Origin: a virus
IMG/VR virus record: IMGVR_UViG_3300002835_000229
Location: 1 to 57,309 of that record
Length of the DNA: 57,309 nucleotides
Strand: one strand, 5' to 3'
The position numbers and the translations under genes are program-made. This document shows, piece after piece, positions 19,201 through 26,128 of the stretch; position 1 is the stretch's first letter, and the number at the start of each line of letters is the position of its first letter. Below the pieces are notes generated by a model. That model searched no databases. It was not told where the DNA came from and saw nothing but the letters and a program-made list of their open reading frames with translations.

Positions 19201-20190
19201 GATTGTAGTACGTTATTAAATACGTCTTATAATACTTATACCGCAACAACACCTGTTAATACATCAATAACAATCCCAGAAGCTTACAGTAAAATTGTTA
19301 GTGCCGTTAATGCGATTACAACATTATCTAATGATGATAAGTTAAAATTTATTGATTTTATTTTTATGACTATTTGGACATATTCTATTAGTGGTAATAA
19401 TTTTACAGGTCAAAATAATAATTATGGTTATGTGACCTTAGATAATAATTTTGGTGGTTCCGCAACCTATTTTAATAATTCATATTTTTGTGGAAGTTCA
19501 TCAAATCTAACACAAAAACCATTTGCAAGTTTCACATCTTTTGATTCATTCTTAGAATTTTTTATTGGTAAATATAAAAGTAATGTGTCTAATTTACCTG
19601 TTCGTAATGTTGGGGATAATACCCAAATACAAACGTATATTACAGGAATGTCTAAATCTATTATGGATACTTGGCCAACAAATGGTAGTGTATGGTCAAC
19701 AATGACAGAACAACCACAAAAACAAAAAATCCAAAATACAACGGATGCGTTTACCTATATACAAAATAATCAACCTAAACCAACACCTATACCAGAACCA
19801 AATCCTCCAATATTCTTGGTTGAACCAAAATATACTAATTTCAGTCCACCTCTTTTGGAATCATATACTATTAAATTAAATCCAACGGACGGTAAACGTA
19901 AAATAAGATTTGTTGAAATGTTATTATTAGGTGGGTCAAAAGCTCCGTGTGTTAATAGCGGTGGTCAAGCCGAAGTATCCGAATATATTATAAATGGAGA
20001 CACATTTACAATGGATATACAAGAGATACTTGATGAGTTTGGGTGTACATCAGGACAACCAATGCAAAATTATAAAGGAACTTATTACGCTAAGTTCAGT
20101 CTTACCTCATTCCCTATATTATCAAATGGAGAACCTGACAATAGTAGAAAAGAATATTATAAAACATTTTCATTAACTTTCTCTTTTTAA
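13255..20190 (+). CDS. Giant baseplate hub protein (2311 aa)
   Basis: The largest gene here. Residues ~140-230 (LLGINQINIEYGTDFLP, then ITMEDVKGRALFE and LPYPLFYLTVKGYLG) read as a conserved baseplate domain. Residues ~1870-1910 (ALIQPLMYFNLRNIPMF, GPYMITSVSHRIS) fit the last domain of hub proteins of the gp27/gpD type, in which a strand pair ends in Y-x-I-x-x-V-x-H. Between lie coiled coil (~330-350, 500-525) and long structural stretches. The C-terminal ~400 residues contain a segment around AYSKIVSAVNAI and KPFASFTSFDSFLEFF that might be a cell-wall hydrolase domain; this is weak. The start ATG (13255) lies inside the previous gene. Hub identity is likely, details are inferred. Confidence 0.72.
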   Translation: MVDNNENILVEFDYQNISVIDPNKVIDNEGKVKDRLIKQEDLVFYANLECSVLPRTKLAVGVPQSEAIRTVSVGKINFLNPGFKQFLDNSYTDELTGKGALKGVGVNQPNVRITQNPDLSDDYYLSQTIMSNGNPGSVDTGLLGINQINIEYGTDFLPVISITMEDVKGRALFEAGDNSPYAAFFQLPYPLFYLTVKGYLGKAIRLPLMLHTFNASFDPSTHNFRINTQFYTYKYTIMADVSWGAMYAVPSMYRVNIQSQKTTTSSTSNTPTKTEETYSSLGLQKMKELYTEYKAKGLIDDDFPEITVLQLKENLNKLITNIEEQFKKKNLNILNEVDKYNENLGEYSSVVYLYAGQDSWSRKYLDYNNIFVKNDTDKTELYKFKPEYSSAQEQITAIGKLTGLIQKYNNLLINNTAIGKDISVPIDTKMFFTTAGIGDINVRETYQKRAGFQLTGTSTSTEYLDYKKKLNDEILNSVNLQEYQGLIFLTGYKSFEDAIKKIDEKYKTKKQEVEEKLTKEISDQFASKTNGLGFQPTIRNVLAVFFAQGEAFLRMLDDVHTKAWDLRDDPLRRSAIFSTSSTVQSVDVKNGDLNSPVYPWPQIIGENLIEGKEKYTLKYPGDDDIANKLRAYVPEIWPEVQFVEEFLRGYTEKESPKFSVGDTNNGLSKPRRFSFNATEFTIGNDVYQNTEEVKFFYEIYERMYLSSFYSKLNRDSVKQYNVQTYVSESETTNLVTALGDDNPFLIQKIKEYNINSAIYGAFLKHISNSGEGQSWQNFIRGEFNTPYIKNDVDTSFYFYKNSILLDNTALPNVGLTNEDTVVNYFGGNIVNDEYDLTDLYPLTNLDWCKDYLANGKGIQSKVDTFKTSDTLQYDKSIKSIKNKNVLPITNFNYKKSVFDQSLNLQNLTTFYKNRKIKDQYATEGNLYYDNYNGGVYSDQTTSMFNTPYFANAIQKGVNEFKYSLIEKSPYNIAAYLFLNSLPLATLRDKYRIYNSDGSVTNASYILPSLKKFGAIHEMPYAWVLKYGSIWYRYKKWKEDNIDILDDVWKDTDYIGNYDPLFSASTTQYQVQIDGQPYDIVLDGTNTVGTNDKTTITTGFYPTLLDDFNFFLQGQNLFNQSTNLAGTCYIDGTFMEVLSINSNTLTPGAIISGSNINNYTTIITQISGTTGGQGAYYVTPSQSYPFVDPITSTQPFIVTNQYVLGYSSQSIQNTLNSNFRMVLSPTALINKSQGFDNGNNNRSLTIYPWSCYAVSPDPNYIYTLPSLGSNVNQVNQECFNNAGNLKIEVSNNPAIHNGSTRLFWQSPNYGYFDNSKVQKPQPDEYIRDVFNNTEEQENFGIFGDPDKYTKITELFTTFSPEILNKFEEQFLLFSQSVYDFESNLNPRNPNVNEEESYENFQGLMRAMFKTDNPKNLTGSALINTIKESQKNNIQKILESFMGYNVVFKYGNPSNFDKKMFYTFSNDFIEDPYTWGGYVQNSPNALPYAGGGITLAQSKTQYPITWNTLETYVGFSEIPKLEYTDNGSYITDFFIDMDMEFSENNIKLYHPMIKLYATQKLADPTLNLSKFYTLMTQYISKGEQYINLILDNTLVGARAKLPNVKITANSTGVKFKEYDGDLVRLDTWESFKAINDKWIAGADLRSKTLFEDVLLVDRASRDVGQKIFVDIFKLKTQIESMNYANNMLGIINTILIENRFLSFILPSYANFYNVQDVSKTPNPRPEGTLEFANSLFGTHLNVDYRDTTAKYLCVYSYVPSDKLAMNNNVDYKFRDDAFDLRRATDNPLLESQNGKTNWDKSNKVVGFNVDFGPQNQQIFKQMDIGQNPGLPTTESLQMLNQMANQYRNRGGASQSVSLYNVYRNRSYECEIDMMGCALIQPLMYFNLRNIPMFSGPYMITSVSHRISENGFDTSFKGQRQPFYSIPAIDNLLQSLSATILTTLKERVKEEDKKNTITETNNNIKTATEATNKTADPKVVPTTNQDCSTLLNTSYNTYTATTPVNTSITIPEAYSKIVSAVNAITTLSNDDKLKFIDFIFMTIWTYSISGNNFTGQNNNYGYVTLDNNFGGSATYFNNSYFCGSSSNLTQKPFASFTSFDSFLEFFIGKYKSNVSNLPVRNVGDNTQIQTYITGMSKSIMDTWPTNGSVWSTMTEQPQKQKIQNTTDAFTYIQNNQPKPTPIPEPNPPIFLVEPKYTNFSPPLLESYTIKLNPTDGKRKIRFVEMLLLGGSKAPCVNSGGQAEVSEYIINGDTFTMDIQEILDEFGCTSGQPMQNYKGTYYAKFSLTSFPILSNGEPDNSRKEYYKTFSLTFSF

Positions 20191-20200
20191 CTAAACTGGA

Positions 20201-20212
20201 TATTTATAAATA
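20201..20212 (+). promoter_or_regulatory. TATTTAT element overlapping an exact TATAAATA
   Basis: TATTTAT (20201-20207) overlaps TATAAATA (20205-20212), which is the T4 late promoter sequence. It lies 13 (or 8) bases before the ATG at 20221. Confidence 0.45.
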
Positions 20213-20220
20213 AAAACATT

Positions 20221-20445
20221 ATGAACACAAAATTAATATTGGATAACTACTTAGGTAAAAATACCAGAGTTACTGAAAAAGATAAGGGTGATGGTTATAA
20301 AGAAGTTTGTGACCTAGACACCGGAGATTGTTACACAATAAGAATGAAAGACGGACTTATTGAAAGAGTTGATAATACAATGAGACAATTTAAAAAAGTT
20401 CAAGTTGAAACTAAATCTGGAATAAAAACATTATTAAACGGTTAA
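20221..20445 (+). CDS. Small hypothetical protein (74 aa)
   Basis: Not recognised. It is a hydrophilic, lysine-rich protein with a CDLDTGDC segment (residues ~32-39) and a strand-rich pattern (TGDCYTIRMKDGLIERV). It starts after a clear TATTTAT element and ends one base before the next gene, so the two form a pair at the end of the baseplate block. A small virion or assembly protein is a reasonable guess only. Confidence 0.7.
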   Translation: MNTKLILDNYLGKNTRVTEKDKGDGYKEVCDLDTGDCYTIRMKDGLIERVDNTMRQFKKVQVETKSGIKTLLNG

Positions 20446-20446
20446 T

Positions 20447-21142
20447 ATGAGTATAGAGAGAAAAATATTAGAAGAAATTAAAAGATATAGAAGTATTAAT
20501 AAATATATCTTAGAACAAGGAGCACCGGTAGAAGAACTTCCACCACCTCCAGGAGGAGACTTACCACCACCTCCAGGAGGAGAAGCGCCAATTGGAGAAC
20601 CAGGAGCACCACCAGCGCCAGGAGGAGACTTACCACCACCTCCAGGAGGAGATGTACCACCAGCACCAGGAGCAGAAGGACCACAACCAATTGATATTGA
20701 AACAGATAAAGATGTTGAAGAAATTGGTGGAACCAAAGATGAAGAAGGTGGAACCGAAGAATTGGATATTACTGACTTAGTAGATAGCCAAAAAACTATG
20801 GCAGACAAACAAGAAGAATATTTTAATAATTTATTCTCACAACTTGGTAATTTGGAAACAAAACTTGGTGAAATGGACCAATTAATTAGTAAAATTAATG
20901 ATTTGGAAAGTAAGATTGAACAAATTAGACCAAAAACACCACAGGAAAAACTTGAACTAAGAAGTTTAGATTCAGGACCATTTAATCAAAAGTTATCTGA
21001 CTTTTTTATTGACAAACAAGAAGACATGACAAAATCTGGAAAGAATGAGTATGTTTTAACTAGTGATGATGTTGAAGAATATTCACCTGACGAGATTAAG
21101 GGGTCATTTAATGACTATGAAAAAGACGAAGATATGATGTAA
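20447..21142 (+). CDS. Pro/Gly-repeat, coiled-coil acidic protein (231 aa)
   Basis: Layout: a basic N-terminal helix (residues 1-25, ERKILEEIKRYRSINKYI), a PPPPGGD repeat region (~31-75), an acidic spacer (~80-110), a coiled coil (~115-165: LFSQLGNLETKLGEMDQLIS), and an acidic C-terminal domain. It has no signal peptide or enzyme motif. It ends the hub/baseplate transcription unit at a strong terminator. A minor virion protein or an assembly factor with a flexible arm would fit; the function is unknown. Confidence 0.72.
   Translation: MSIERKILEEIKRYRSINKYILEQGAPVEELPPPPGGDLPPPPGGEAPIGEPGAPPAPGGDLPPPPGGDVPPAPGAEGPQPIDIETDKDVEEIGGTKDEEGGTEELDITDLVDSQKTMADKQEEYFNNLFSQLGNLETKLGEMDQLISKINDLESKIEQIRPKTPQEKLELRSLDSGPFNQKLSDFFIDKQEDMTKSGKNEYVLTSDDVEEYSPDEIKGSFNDYEKDEDMM
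20537..20672 (+). repeat. 24-base repeat coding (L/V)PPPPGGD
   Basis: Units of TTA/GTA-CCA-CCA-CCT-CCA-GGA-GGA-GAC appear three times nearly exactly, interrupted by a diverged APIGEPGAPPAPGGD stretch and ended by VPPAPGAE. Such repeats are prone to gain or lose units in frame. Confidence 0.85.
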
Positions 21143-21148
21143 CACTTT

Positions 21149-21185
21149 AGAGAGGGACATCAACAACCCTCTCTCAAATTTTTTT
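21149..21185 (+). terminator. Intrinsic terminator between baseplate block and replication island
   Basis: An 8-bp perfect stem (AGAGAGGG 21149-21156, CCCTCTCT 21167-21174) with a 10-base loop is followed by CAAA and seven T. It isolates the SSB promoter from upstream transcription. Confidence 0.85.
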
Positions 21186-21195
21186 AAATACTTTA

Positions 21196-21224
21196 TTGAC
21201 TACCCTACTTTTTATAACTATATT
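21196..21224 (+). promoter_or_regulatory. Sigma70-type promoter for the SSB gene
   Basis: TTGACT (21196-21201), 17 bases, TATATT (21219-21224). It also fits the Bacteroidota layout TTG-N20-TAnnTTT(G), since the -10 reads TATATTTT. The predicted start near 21231 leaves a 25-base A/T leader before the ATG. Confidence 0.65.
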
Positions 21225-21256
21225 TTCTACGTAAACCTTTAATAAATATATACACA

Positions 21257-22120
21257 ATGGCGACAAACAATGTCTTAGATTCAGTTTTGGCTCAGTATGA
21301 GAGTTCAAAACAAAGTGGTTCTTCTTCCACTTCAAAAATGTCACAAGAAGAAAGAATGAAAAAATATTTTGCAGCAATCCTTAGGGATAACGAAAAGCAA
21401 GGGCAAAAAAGAATTCGTATTTTACCTACCCAAGATGGTTCTTCACCATTTAAAGAGGTTTGGTTTCACGAAATCAATGTTGATGGTAAATGGCAGAAGT
21501 TCTACGATCCAGGAAAAAATGACAACGAACGTTCACCTTTGAGTGAGGTATATGAAGAGTTAATGTCAACAGGTCGTGAATCAGACAAACAATTGGCAAC
21601 ACAATACAAACCACGTAAGTTTTATATTGTTAAAGTAATTGACCGTGATAACGAACAAGATGGTGTTAAATTTTGGAGATTTAAACACAATTACAAACAA
21701 GAAGGAATCTTTGATAAAATTATTCCAATCTACAAAGCAAAAGGTGATGTCGCAGATGCCGATAAAGGTAGAGACCTTATTCTTGAACTTACAAAAGCAA
21801 AAACCCCAAAAGGAGCGTTTTATACCGTAATCCAAACAGTAATGTATGATGACCCAACACCAGTTCATGAAGATGATGATAAGATGTCTGAATGGATTGA
21901 AAATGAACTTACTTGGGAAGACGTATATTCTAAAAAACAAGTTGAGTATTTAGAATCAATCGCAAGAGGAGAAACCCCAAGATGGGACTCAGATGCAGGT
22001 AAATACATCTACTCAAATACTGAGAAAGGTGAGATTTCTATGGGGGGATCTAAAAAACAAGAACCTACTAAAGTTGACCCACAAGTTAATGATGAGGTTG
22101 ACGAAGAATTACCATTCTAA
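21257..22120 (+). CDS. Single-stranded DNA-binding protein (T4 gp32-like)
   Basis: A 287-residue protein of gp32 length and layout: an N-terminal Ser-rich arm (residues 1-30), a core with KRIRILPTQDGSSPFKEVWF and aromatic/basic strands (KPRKFYIVKVIDRDNEQDG, FWRFKHNYKQ), and an acidic C-terminus. It coats ssDNA at the fork and organises helicase, recombinase and nuclease. The extreme C-terminus, DEVDEELPF, is like the PF-tipped acidic tail of bacterial SSB, a docking site for partner proteins. It has its own promoter upstream and terminator downstream, so it can be made in large amounts. Confidence 0.88.
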   Translation: MATNNVLDSVLAQYESSKQSGSSSTSKMSQEERMKKYFAAILRDNEKQGQKRIRILPTQDGSSPFKEVWFHEINVDGKWQKFYDPGKNDNERSPLSEVYEELMSTGRESDKQLATQYKPRKFYIVKVIDRDNEQDGVKFWRFKHNYKQEGIFDKIIPIYKAKGDVADADKGRDLILELTKAKTPKGAFYTVIQTVMYDDPTPVHEDDDKMSEWIENELTWEDVYSKKQVEYLESIARGETPRWDSDAGKYIYSNTEKGEISMGGSKKQEPTKVDPQVNDEVDEELPF

Positions 22121-22144
22121 GTTTATTAACAACAAAAAATTAGG

Positions 22145-22173
22145 CGGGAACCATTTAAAGTTCCCGTTTTTTT
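22145..22173 (+). terminator. Intrinsic terminator after the SSB gene
   Basis: A 7-bp stem (CGGGAAC 22145-22151, GTTCCCG 22160-22166) with an 8-base loop is followed by seven T. It would let SSB be expressed above the downstream replication genes. Confidence 0.88.
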
Positions 22174-22205
22174 ATGTATATTTTTTATAACAAATATTGA
22201 TTATT

Positions 22206-23189
22206 ATGGCATTGAAAAAGAAAGAATTTAGTTTAGACGCAATAAAAAATAAGTTTTCTACCAAAACAAAATATAAACCCGAAAGTTTTTATAATTGTGG
22301 TGAAGCGTTTATGAACTCTTGTGGATTACCCGGACCTGTAATGGGTGGGGTTAACATGTTCTTGGGGCATTCAAACACTTCAAAAACAACGGCAATGATA
22401 TTGGCGGCAGCCGATGCACAAAAGAAAGGTCATTTACCTATTCTTATTATTACTGAGAAAAAATGGAGTTGGGAACACGCAATTGAATTAGGGTTGCAAG
22501 CGGAGAAAAACGAACTTGGCGAATATGATGGTATGTTTATTTTTAACGATTCATTTGATGTAATTGAACAAGCAACTGAGTTTATTAATGAAATACTTGA
22601 TTCTCAAGAAAAAGGAGATATCCCATATAGTTTATTGTTTTTATGGGATAGTATTGGTAGTGTACCTTGTCAGATGACTTTTGATGGAAAAGGTGGTGGA
22701 ATGCACAACGCTAAGGTACTTGCAGATAAGATTGGTATGGGGATTCATTCAAGAATTTCAAAATCCAAAAAAGAAGAATATCCTTATTATAACACTCTTG
22801 TAATTTTAAATCAGCCATGGGTATTACTTCCTGACAATCCATTTGGACAACCTGAAATAAAGGCTAAGGGTGGTGAAGCAATATGGTTAGCATCGTCATT
22901 AGTGTTCTTATTTGGTAATCAGAAAAAGGCCGGTATTAGTCACATTGATGCCACTAAGAATGGTAGAAAAGTGTCATTTGCAATTAGAACAAAAATTTCA
23001 ATATTAAAGAATCATGTTAATGGTCTTGGTTATAAAGATGGTAAGATAATTGCAGTACCACAAGGTTATATTACAGACACAAAAGAATCTTTGGATAATT
23101 ATAAGAAAGAATATTCCGATTATTGGGAAACAAAATTAGGGTATTCAGATTATTCTTTAGATGAATCTGATGATGACTATGACGAGTAA
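22206..23189 (+). CDS. RecA/UvsX-like recombinase
   Basis: Counting from the ATG at 22206 (preferred over a TTG at 22197) the protein has 327 residues. The Walker A motif is GHSNTSKTT (residues 54-62), the catalytic-glutamate region reads ITEKKWSWEHA, and a Walker B-like LLFLWDSIGSV follows. A glycine-containing loop (KAKGGEAIWLASS) corresponds to DNA-binding loop L2. It would form filaments on ssDNA displaced from SSB and drive recombination-dependent replication and repair. The acidic C-terminus (DESDDDYDE) is typical of RecA-type proteins. It heads the run recombinase-exonuclease-unknown-helicase. Confidence 0.88.
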   Translation: MALKKKEFSLDAIKNKFSTKTKYKPESFYNCGEAFMNSCGLPGPVMGGVNMFLGHSNTSKTTAMILAAADAQKKGHLPILIITEKKWSWEHAIELGLQAEKNELGEYDGMFIFNDSFDVIEQATEFINEILDSQEKGDIPYSLLFLWDSIGSVPCQMTFDGKGGGMHNAKVLADKIGMGIHSRISKSKKEEYPYYNTLVILNQPWVLLPDNPFGQPEIKAKGGEAIWLASSLVFLFGNQKKAGISHIDATKNGRKVSFAIRTKISILKNHVNGLGYKDGKIIAVPQGYITDTKESLDNYKKEYSDYWETKLGYSDYSLDESDDDYDE

Positions 23190-23221
23190 AAAAGTATTTT
23201 CAAACCACTTAAAAATTTTAA

Positions 23222-24235
23222 ATGATTAAAACTCTTGTTATTGATGGCAACAATCTACTGAAGATTGGAGTTTGTGGTGTCAAAGATTTTTATAATAACG
23301 GAGAACATGTTGGTGGTATTTGGCATTTCTTAAACACAACCAGAAAATTTTTGGATGAAGGAAACTACAATAAAGTTGTGGTTTGTTGGGATAACGAAAG
23401 TAGTTCAACACAAAGAAGATTATTTTACCCCAACTATAAACTTAACCGAAGACAGGCAAATACCGAAGAACAAGTACATTCATTCTCATATCAAAAGACA
23501 AGAGTAAAACAATACCTTGAAGAAATGTTTATAAGACATATTGAAATTGATGATTGTGAGGCTGATGATATTATTGCGTACTACTGTAAAATATCTAAAG
23601 ATGAACACAAAACCATTTTCTCAAGTGATAGAGACCTTACACAACTTATTTCTGAAGATGTGAGTATCTACTCCCCAAGTACTAAAAAACATTATAAGAG
23701 TGGAGATATGATTAAAATGTATGATGTTGAGATACCTCATTATAATGTTAAAACTTGGAAAATATTATCTGGTGATAAGTCAGACAATATTAATGGAATT
23801 TATTATTTGGGGGAAAAAACATTAGTTAAATTATTTCCTGAGTTACTTGACAAAGAGGTAAATATCGACGATATTTTAACAAAAGGAGAATTACTCTTAA
23901 AAGAAGATAAAGACAATCAATCTTTAAAAAACTTATTAAGTGGTAGAACTAAAGATGGTATTTTTGGTGATGAGTATTACAAGATAAATAAAAAACTTGT
24001 AGATTTGTCGGAACCACTAATAAGTGAAGAAGGGAAAGAATTAGTTGAATCTTATTATTCCGAGTCGATGGATCCCGACGGAAGAGGACATAAAAATTTA
24101 ATTAGAATGATGATGGAAGACGGACTCTTCAAATACCTACCTAAGCGGGACGATGCTTGGGTTGGTTTTTTGACACCTTTTCTAAAATTAACAAGAAAAG
24201 AAAAAACAAAATTTAGAAACAAAACAAAAAAGTAA
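23222..24235 (+). CDS. 5'-3' exonuclease / RNase H (T4 Rnh-like, FEN family)
   Basis: A 337-residue FEN/PIN-type nuclease. The metal-binding acidic residues are in the expected places: VIDGNNLL (D7), VVCWDNESSSTQRR, the IDDCEADDIIAYYC helix, FSSDRDLTQLI, and LSGDKSDNINGI, the last at the start of the helix-hairpin-helix with a GxKT-like LGEKT. In T4 the homolog removes RNA primers and adjacent DNA from the lagging strand with the help of gp32, which fits the SSB and helicase neighbours. The C-terminus is basic (KEKTKFRNKTKK). Confidence 0.88.
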   Translation: MIKTLVIDGNNLLKIGVCGVKDFYNNGEHVGGIWHFLNTTRKFLDEGNYNKVVVCWDNESSSTQRRLFYPNYKLNRRQANTEEQVHSFSYQKTRVKQYLEEMFIRHIEIDDCEADDIIAYYCKISKDEHKTIFSSDRDLTQLISEDVSIYSPSTKKHYKSGDMIKMYDVEIPHYNVKTWKILSGDKSDNINGIYYLGEKTLVKLFPELLDKEVNIDDILTKGELLLKEDKDNQSLKNLLSGRTKDGIFGDEYYKINKKLVDLSEPLISEEGKELVESYYSESMDPDGRGHKNLIRMMMEDGLFKYLPKRDDAWVGFLTPFLKLTRKEKTKFRNKTKK

Positions 24236-24241
24236 AAAAAA

Positions 24242-24685
24242 ATGAAAGATCAAGACGTAACGAAATTAGAATTTTTGTTAATGTGTAACGATAACATCGT
24301 AGTACAACGATTCTTTAATGTTAAAGGTTTTAACAAAAAAGCCCATAAATCCGAAGAGTTTTATGACTACATTAGATCGTTTTCTAGCCAACTTCAACAT
24401 GACTTGAAGATGAGAAGTATTGTTTATATGTTAGACAATCAATATGAAATTTCCGAAAACCCTGAGGTACTAAACACATCAATTACAGATGGTAAGGAAA
24501 ATTTTAATATCTATATTAAAATAGATAATGTGACAATTTGTCAGAGAACATTTGACGCAAAATTGTACCCACCAAAGGTCAGATATACCGTAGACCTACG
24601 CCCAAAGTTGAAAGGCGTACTTACTGACCTGACTGACATTTTTTCAGGTAAAAGATTTAATTATTTTTATCCAGAATTTATCTAA
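24242..24685 (+). CDS. Unknown protein of the replication block (147 aa)
   Basis: Not recognised. It is a soluble, mixed alpha/beta protein with KGFNKKAHKSEEFYDYIRS (residues ~27-45) and a C-terminal PPKVRYTVDLRPKLKGVL stretch; no enzyme motif is visible. It begins six bases after the exonuclease stop and stands directly before the helicase. In T4 a helicase loader (gp59) lies in the replication region, so a loader or replisome accessory role is possible, but no sequence similarity to gp59 is evident to me. Confidence 0.75.
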   Translation: MKDQDVTKLEFLLMCNDNIVVQRFFNVKGFNKKAHKSEEFYDYIRSFSSQLQHDLKMRSIVYMLDNQYEISENPEVLNTSITDGKENFNIYIKIDNVTICQRTFDAKLYPPKVRYTVDLRPKLKGVLTDLTDIFSGKRFNYFYPEFI

Positions 24686-24694
24686 AAGTATTAG

Positions 24695-24701
24695 TATTTA
24701 T
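24695..24701 (+). promoter_or_regulatory. TATTTAT element upstream of helicase gene
   Basis: TATTTAT ends 23 bases before the ATG at 24725. It lies within a 6-bp inverted repeat (TTAGTA / TACTAA) without a T-run. This is the only replication gene with the element. Confidence 0.3.
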
Positions 24702-24724
24702 CATTACTAACGTAAAGAAAAATT

Positions 24725-26104
24725 ATGGCGACAAACAAAAACTTCGAGTATCTAGGAAACAATTTTCAACTACAACTACTTAACCAAATTATCGTAGACA
24801 AGGAATTTTCTCAATCAATAATTGATGTAATTGAGAACAATTATTTTGAAAATAAGTATTTTAAAATAATAATTCAGATGGTAAAAGAGTATTATATAAA
24901 ATACGACCACACACCATCGTTTGATACTTTGGAACAGATTACAAAATCTGAATTACAACAAGAAACCGCATCCAAAATAGTACTTGATACTATCAAGAAA
25001 ATTAAGGACGCACCTATTGACGGAGTGGCATTCGTTCAAGAAAAAGCATTAAAATTCTGTAAACAACAAGAATTACAGAAGGTTATGAAAAAAGCCCAAA
25101 AAATCATTGATGGTGGAGAGTTTGAAAACTACGACACATTAGAAGAATTAGTGAGAGAGGCGTTAATGGTTGGTTCAAAAGACACAAGTTTAATGGATGT
25201 TTTTTCAAACTTAGACCAAGTGCTTGATGACGATTACAGACACCCAATCCCAATGGGAATACCTGGAATTGACAGATTGTTAAAAGGTGGTTTAGCGAAA
25301 GGTGAAATAGGTGTTATATTGGCACCAACCGGAGTAGGTAAATCAACAATATTGACTAAGATATCAAACCACGCATTTAACTTAGGATTCAATGTATTAC
25401 AAATCTTTTTTGAAGATAACCCAAAAGTTATACAAAGAAAACATTACACCCTTTGGACCAAGATTCATCCCGATGAATTGTCAGAAAGAAGAGAAGAGGT
25501 AATTCAAAAAGTTAGACACATTGAGGAAACAATGCCAAATAAGTTGGACTTGAAAAAATTACCATCCGACACAAAAACTATGAGCCAAATAAAGAATGAA
25601 ATCAGAAAAATGATTGCAGATGGGACAAAAGTGGATATGGTTGTATTAGATTACATTGACTGTGTTGTTCCGGATAAAAATTTGGGAGATGAATGGAAAA
25701 GTGAAGGGTCTGTAATGAGAGGATTTGAGGCGATGTGTCACGAATTAAACCTTGTTGGTTGGACCGCAACACAAGGAAACAGAAGTTCAATATCATCTGA
25801 GGTTGTAACAACGGACCAAATGGGAGGGTCCATTAAGAAAGCACAAGTTGGACACGTAATTATAACGGTGGCCAAGACGTTACAACAAAAAGAGATGAAA
25901 TTAGCAACAATTGCAATTACTAAATCTCGTGTTGGGGATGATGGTGTTGTGTTTGAAAATTGTAAATTTGATAATGCAATGATTGACATTGATACCGAAT
26001 CTACAACCACATTCTTAGGTCTTGAAGAACAAAAAGAAGAAAGACAAAGACAAAGGGTTAAAGAATTGTTAGAGAAAAGACAACAAAGAGAACAAAAAAA
26101 TTAA
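24725..26104 (+). CDS. Replicative DNA helicase (DnaB / T4 gp41-like)
   Basis: A 459-residue hexameric helicase of the DnaB/RecA fold. The N-terminal helical domain spans ~1-150. The C-terminal motor has Walker A APTGVGKST (200-208), Walker B VDMVVLDYIDC (~303-313), the ATQGNRSS arginine/glutamine-type motif (~347-354) and MGGSIKKAQVGHVII (~367-381). It would unwind DNA 5'-3' on the lagging strand and recruit the primase encoded at 54696. The last ~30 residues are a basic/Gln-rich helix (EERQRQRVKELLEKRQQ). Confidence 0.92.
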   Translation: MATNKNFEYLGNNFQLQLLNQIIVDKEFSQSIIDVIENNYFENKYFKIIIQMVKEYYIKYDHTPSFDTLEQITKSELQQETASKIVLDTIKKIKDAPIDGVAFVQEKALKFCKQQELQKVMKKAQKIIDGGEFENYDTLEELVREALMVGSKDTSLMDVFSNLDQVLDDDYRHPIPMGIPGIDRLLKGGLAKGEIGVILAPTGVGKSTILTKISNHAFNLGFNVLQIFFEDNPKVIQRKHYTLWTKIHPDELSERREEVIQKVRHIEETMPNKLDLKKLPSDTKTMSQIKNEIRKMIADGTKVDMVVLDYIDCVVPDKNLGDEWKSEGSVMRGFEAMCHELNLVGWTATQGNRSSISSEVVTTDQMGGSIKKAQVGHVIITVAKTLQQKEMKLATIAITKSRVGDDGVVFENCKFDNAMIDIDTESTTTFLGLEEQKEERQRQRVKELLEKRQQREQKN

Positions 26105-26128
26105 ATTAAAAATTAAATTAAAATAAAC

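Noticed and set aside
20205-20212. T4-type late promoter TATAAATA as the general late signal
   Set aside because: Among the leaders I read, I saw the exact octamer only at this place, whereas TATTTAT is found at many starts; the octamer may be chance overlap.
20434-20808. Open - strand frame of 124 codons opposite the Pro/Gly repeat gene
   Set aside because: It arises from the CCA/GGA-rich repeat; its product is a low-complexity Ser/Gly/Pro string and the + strand gene explains the region.
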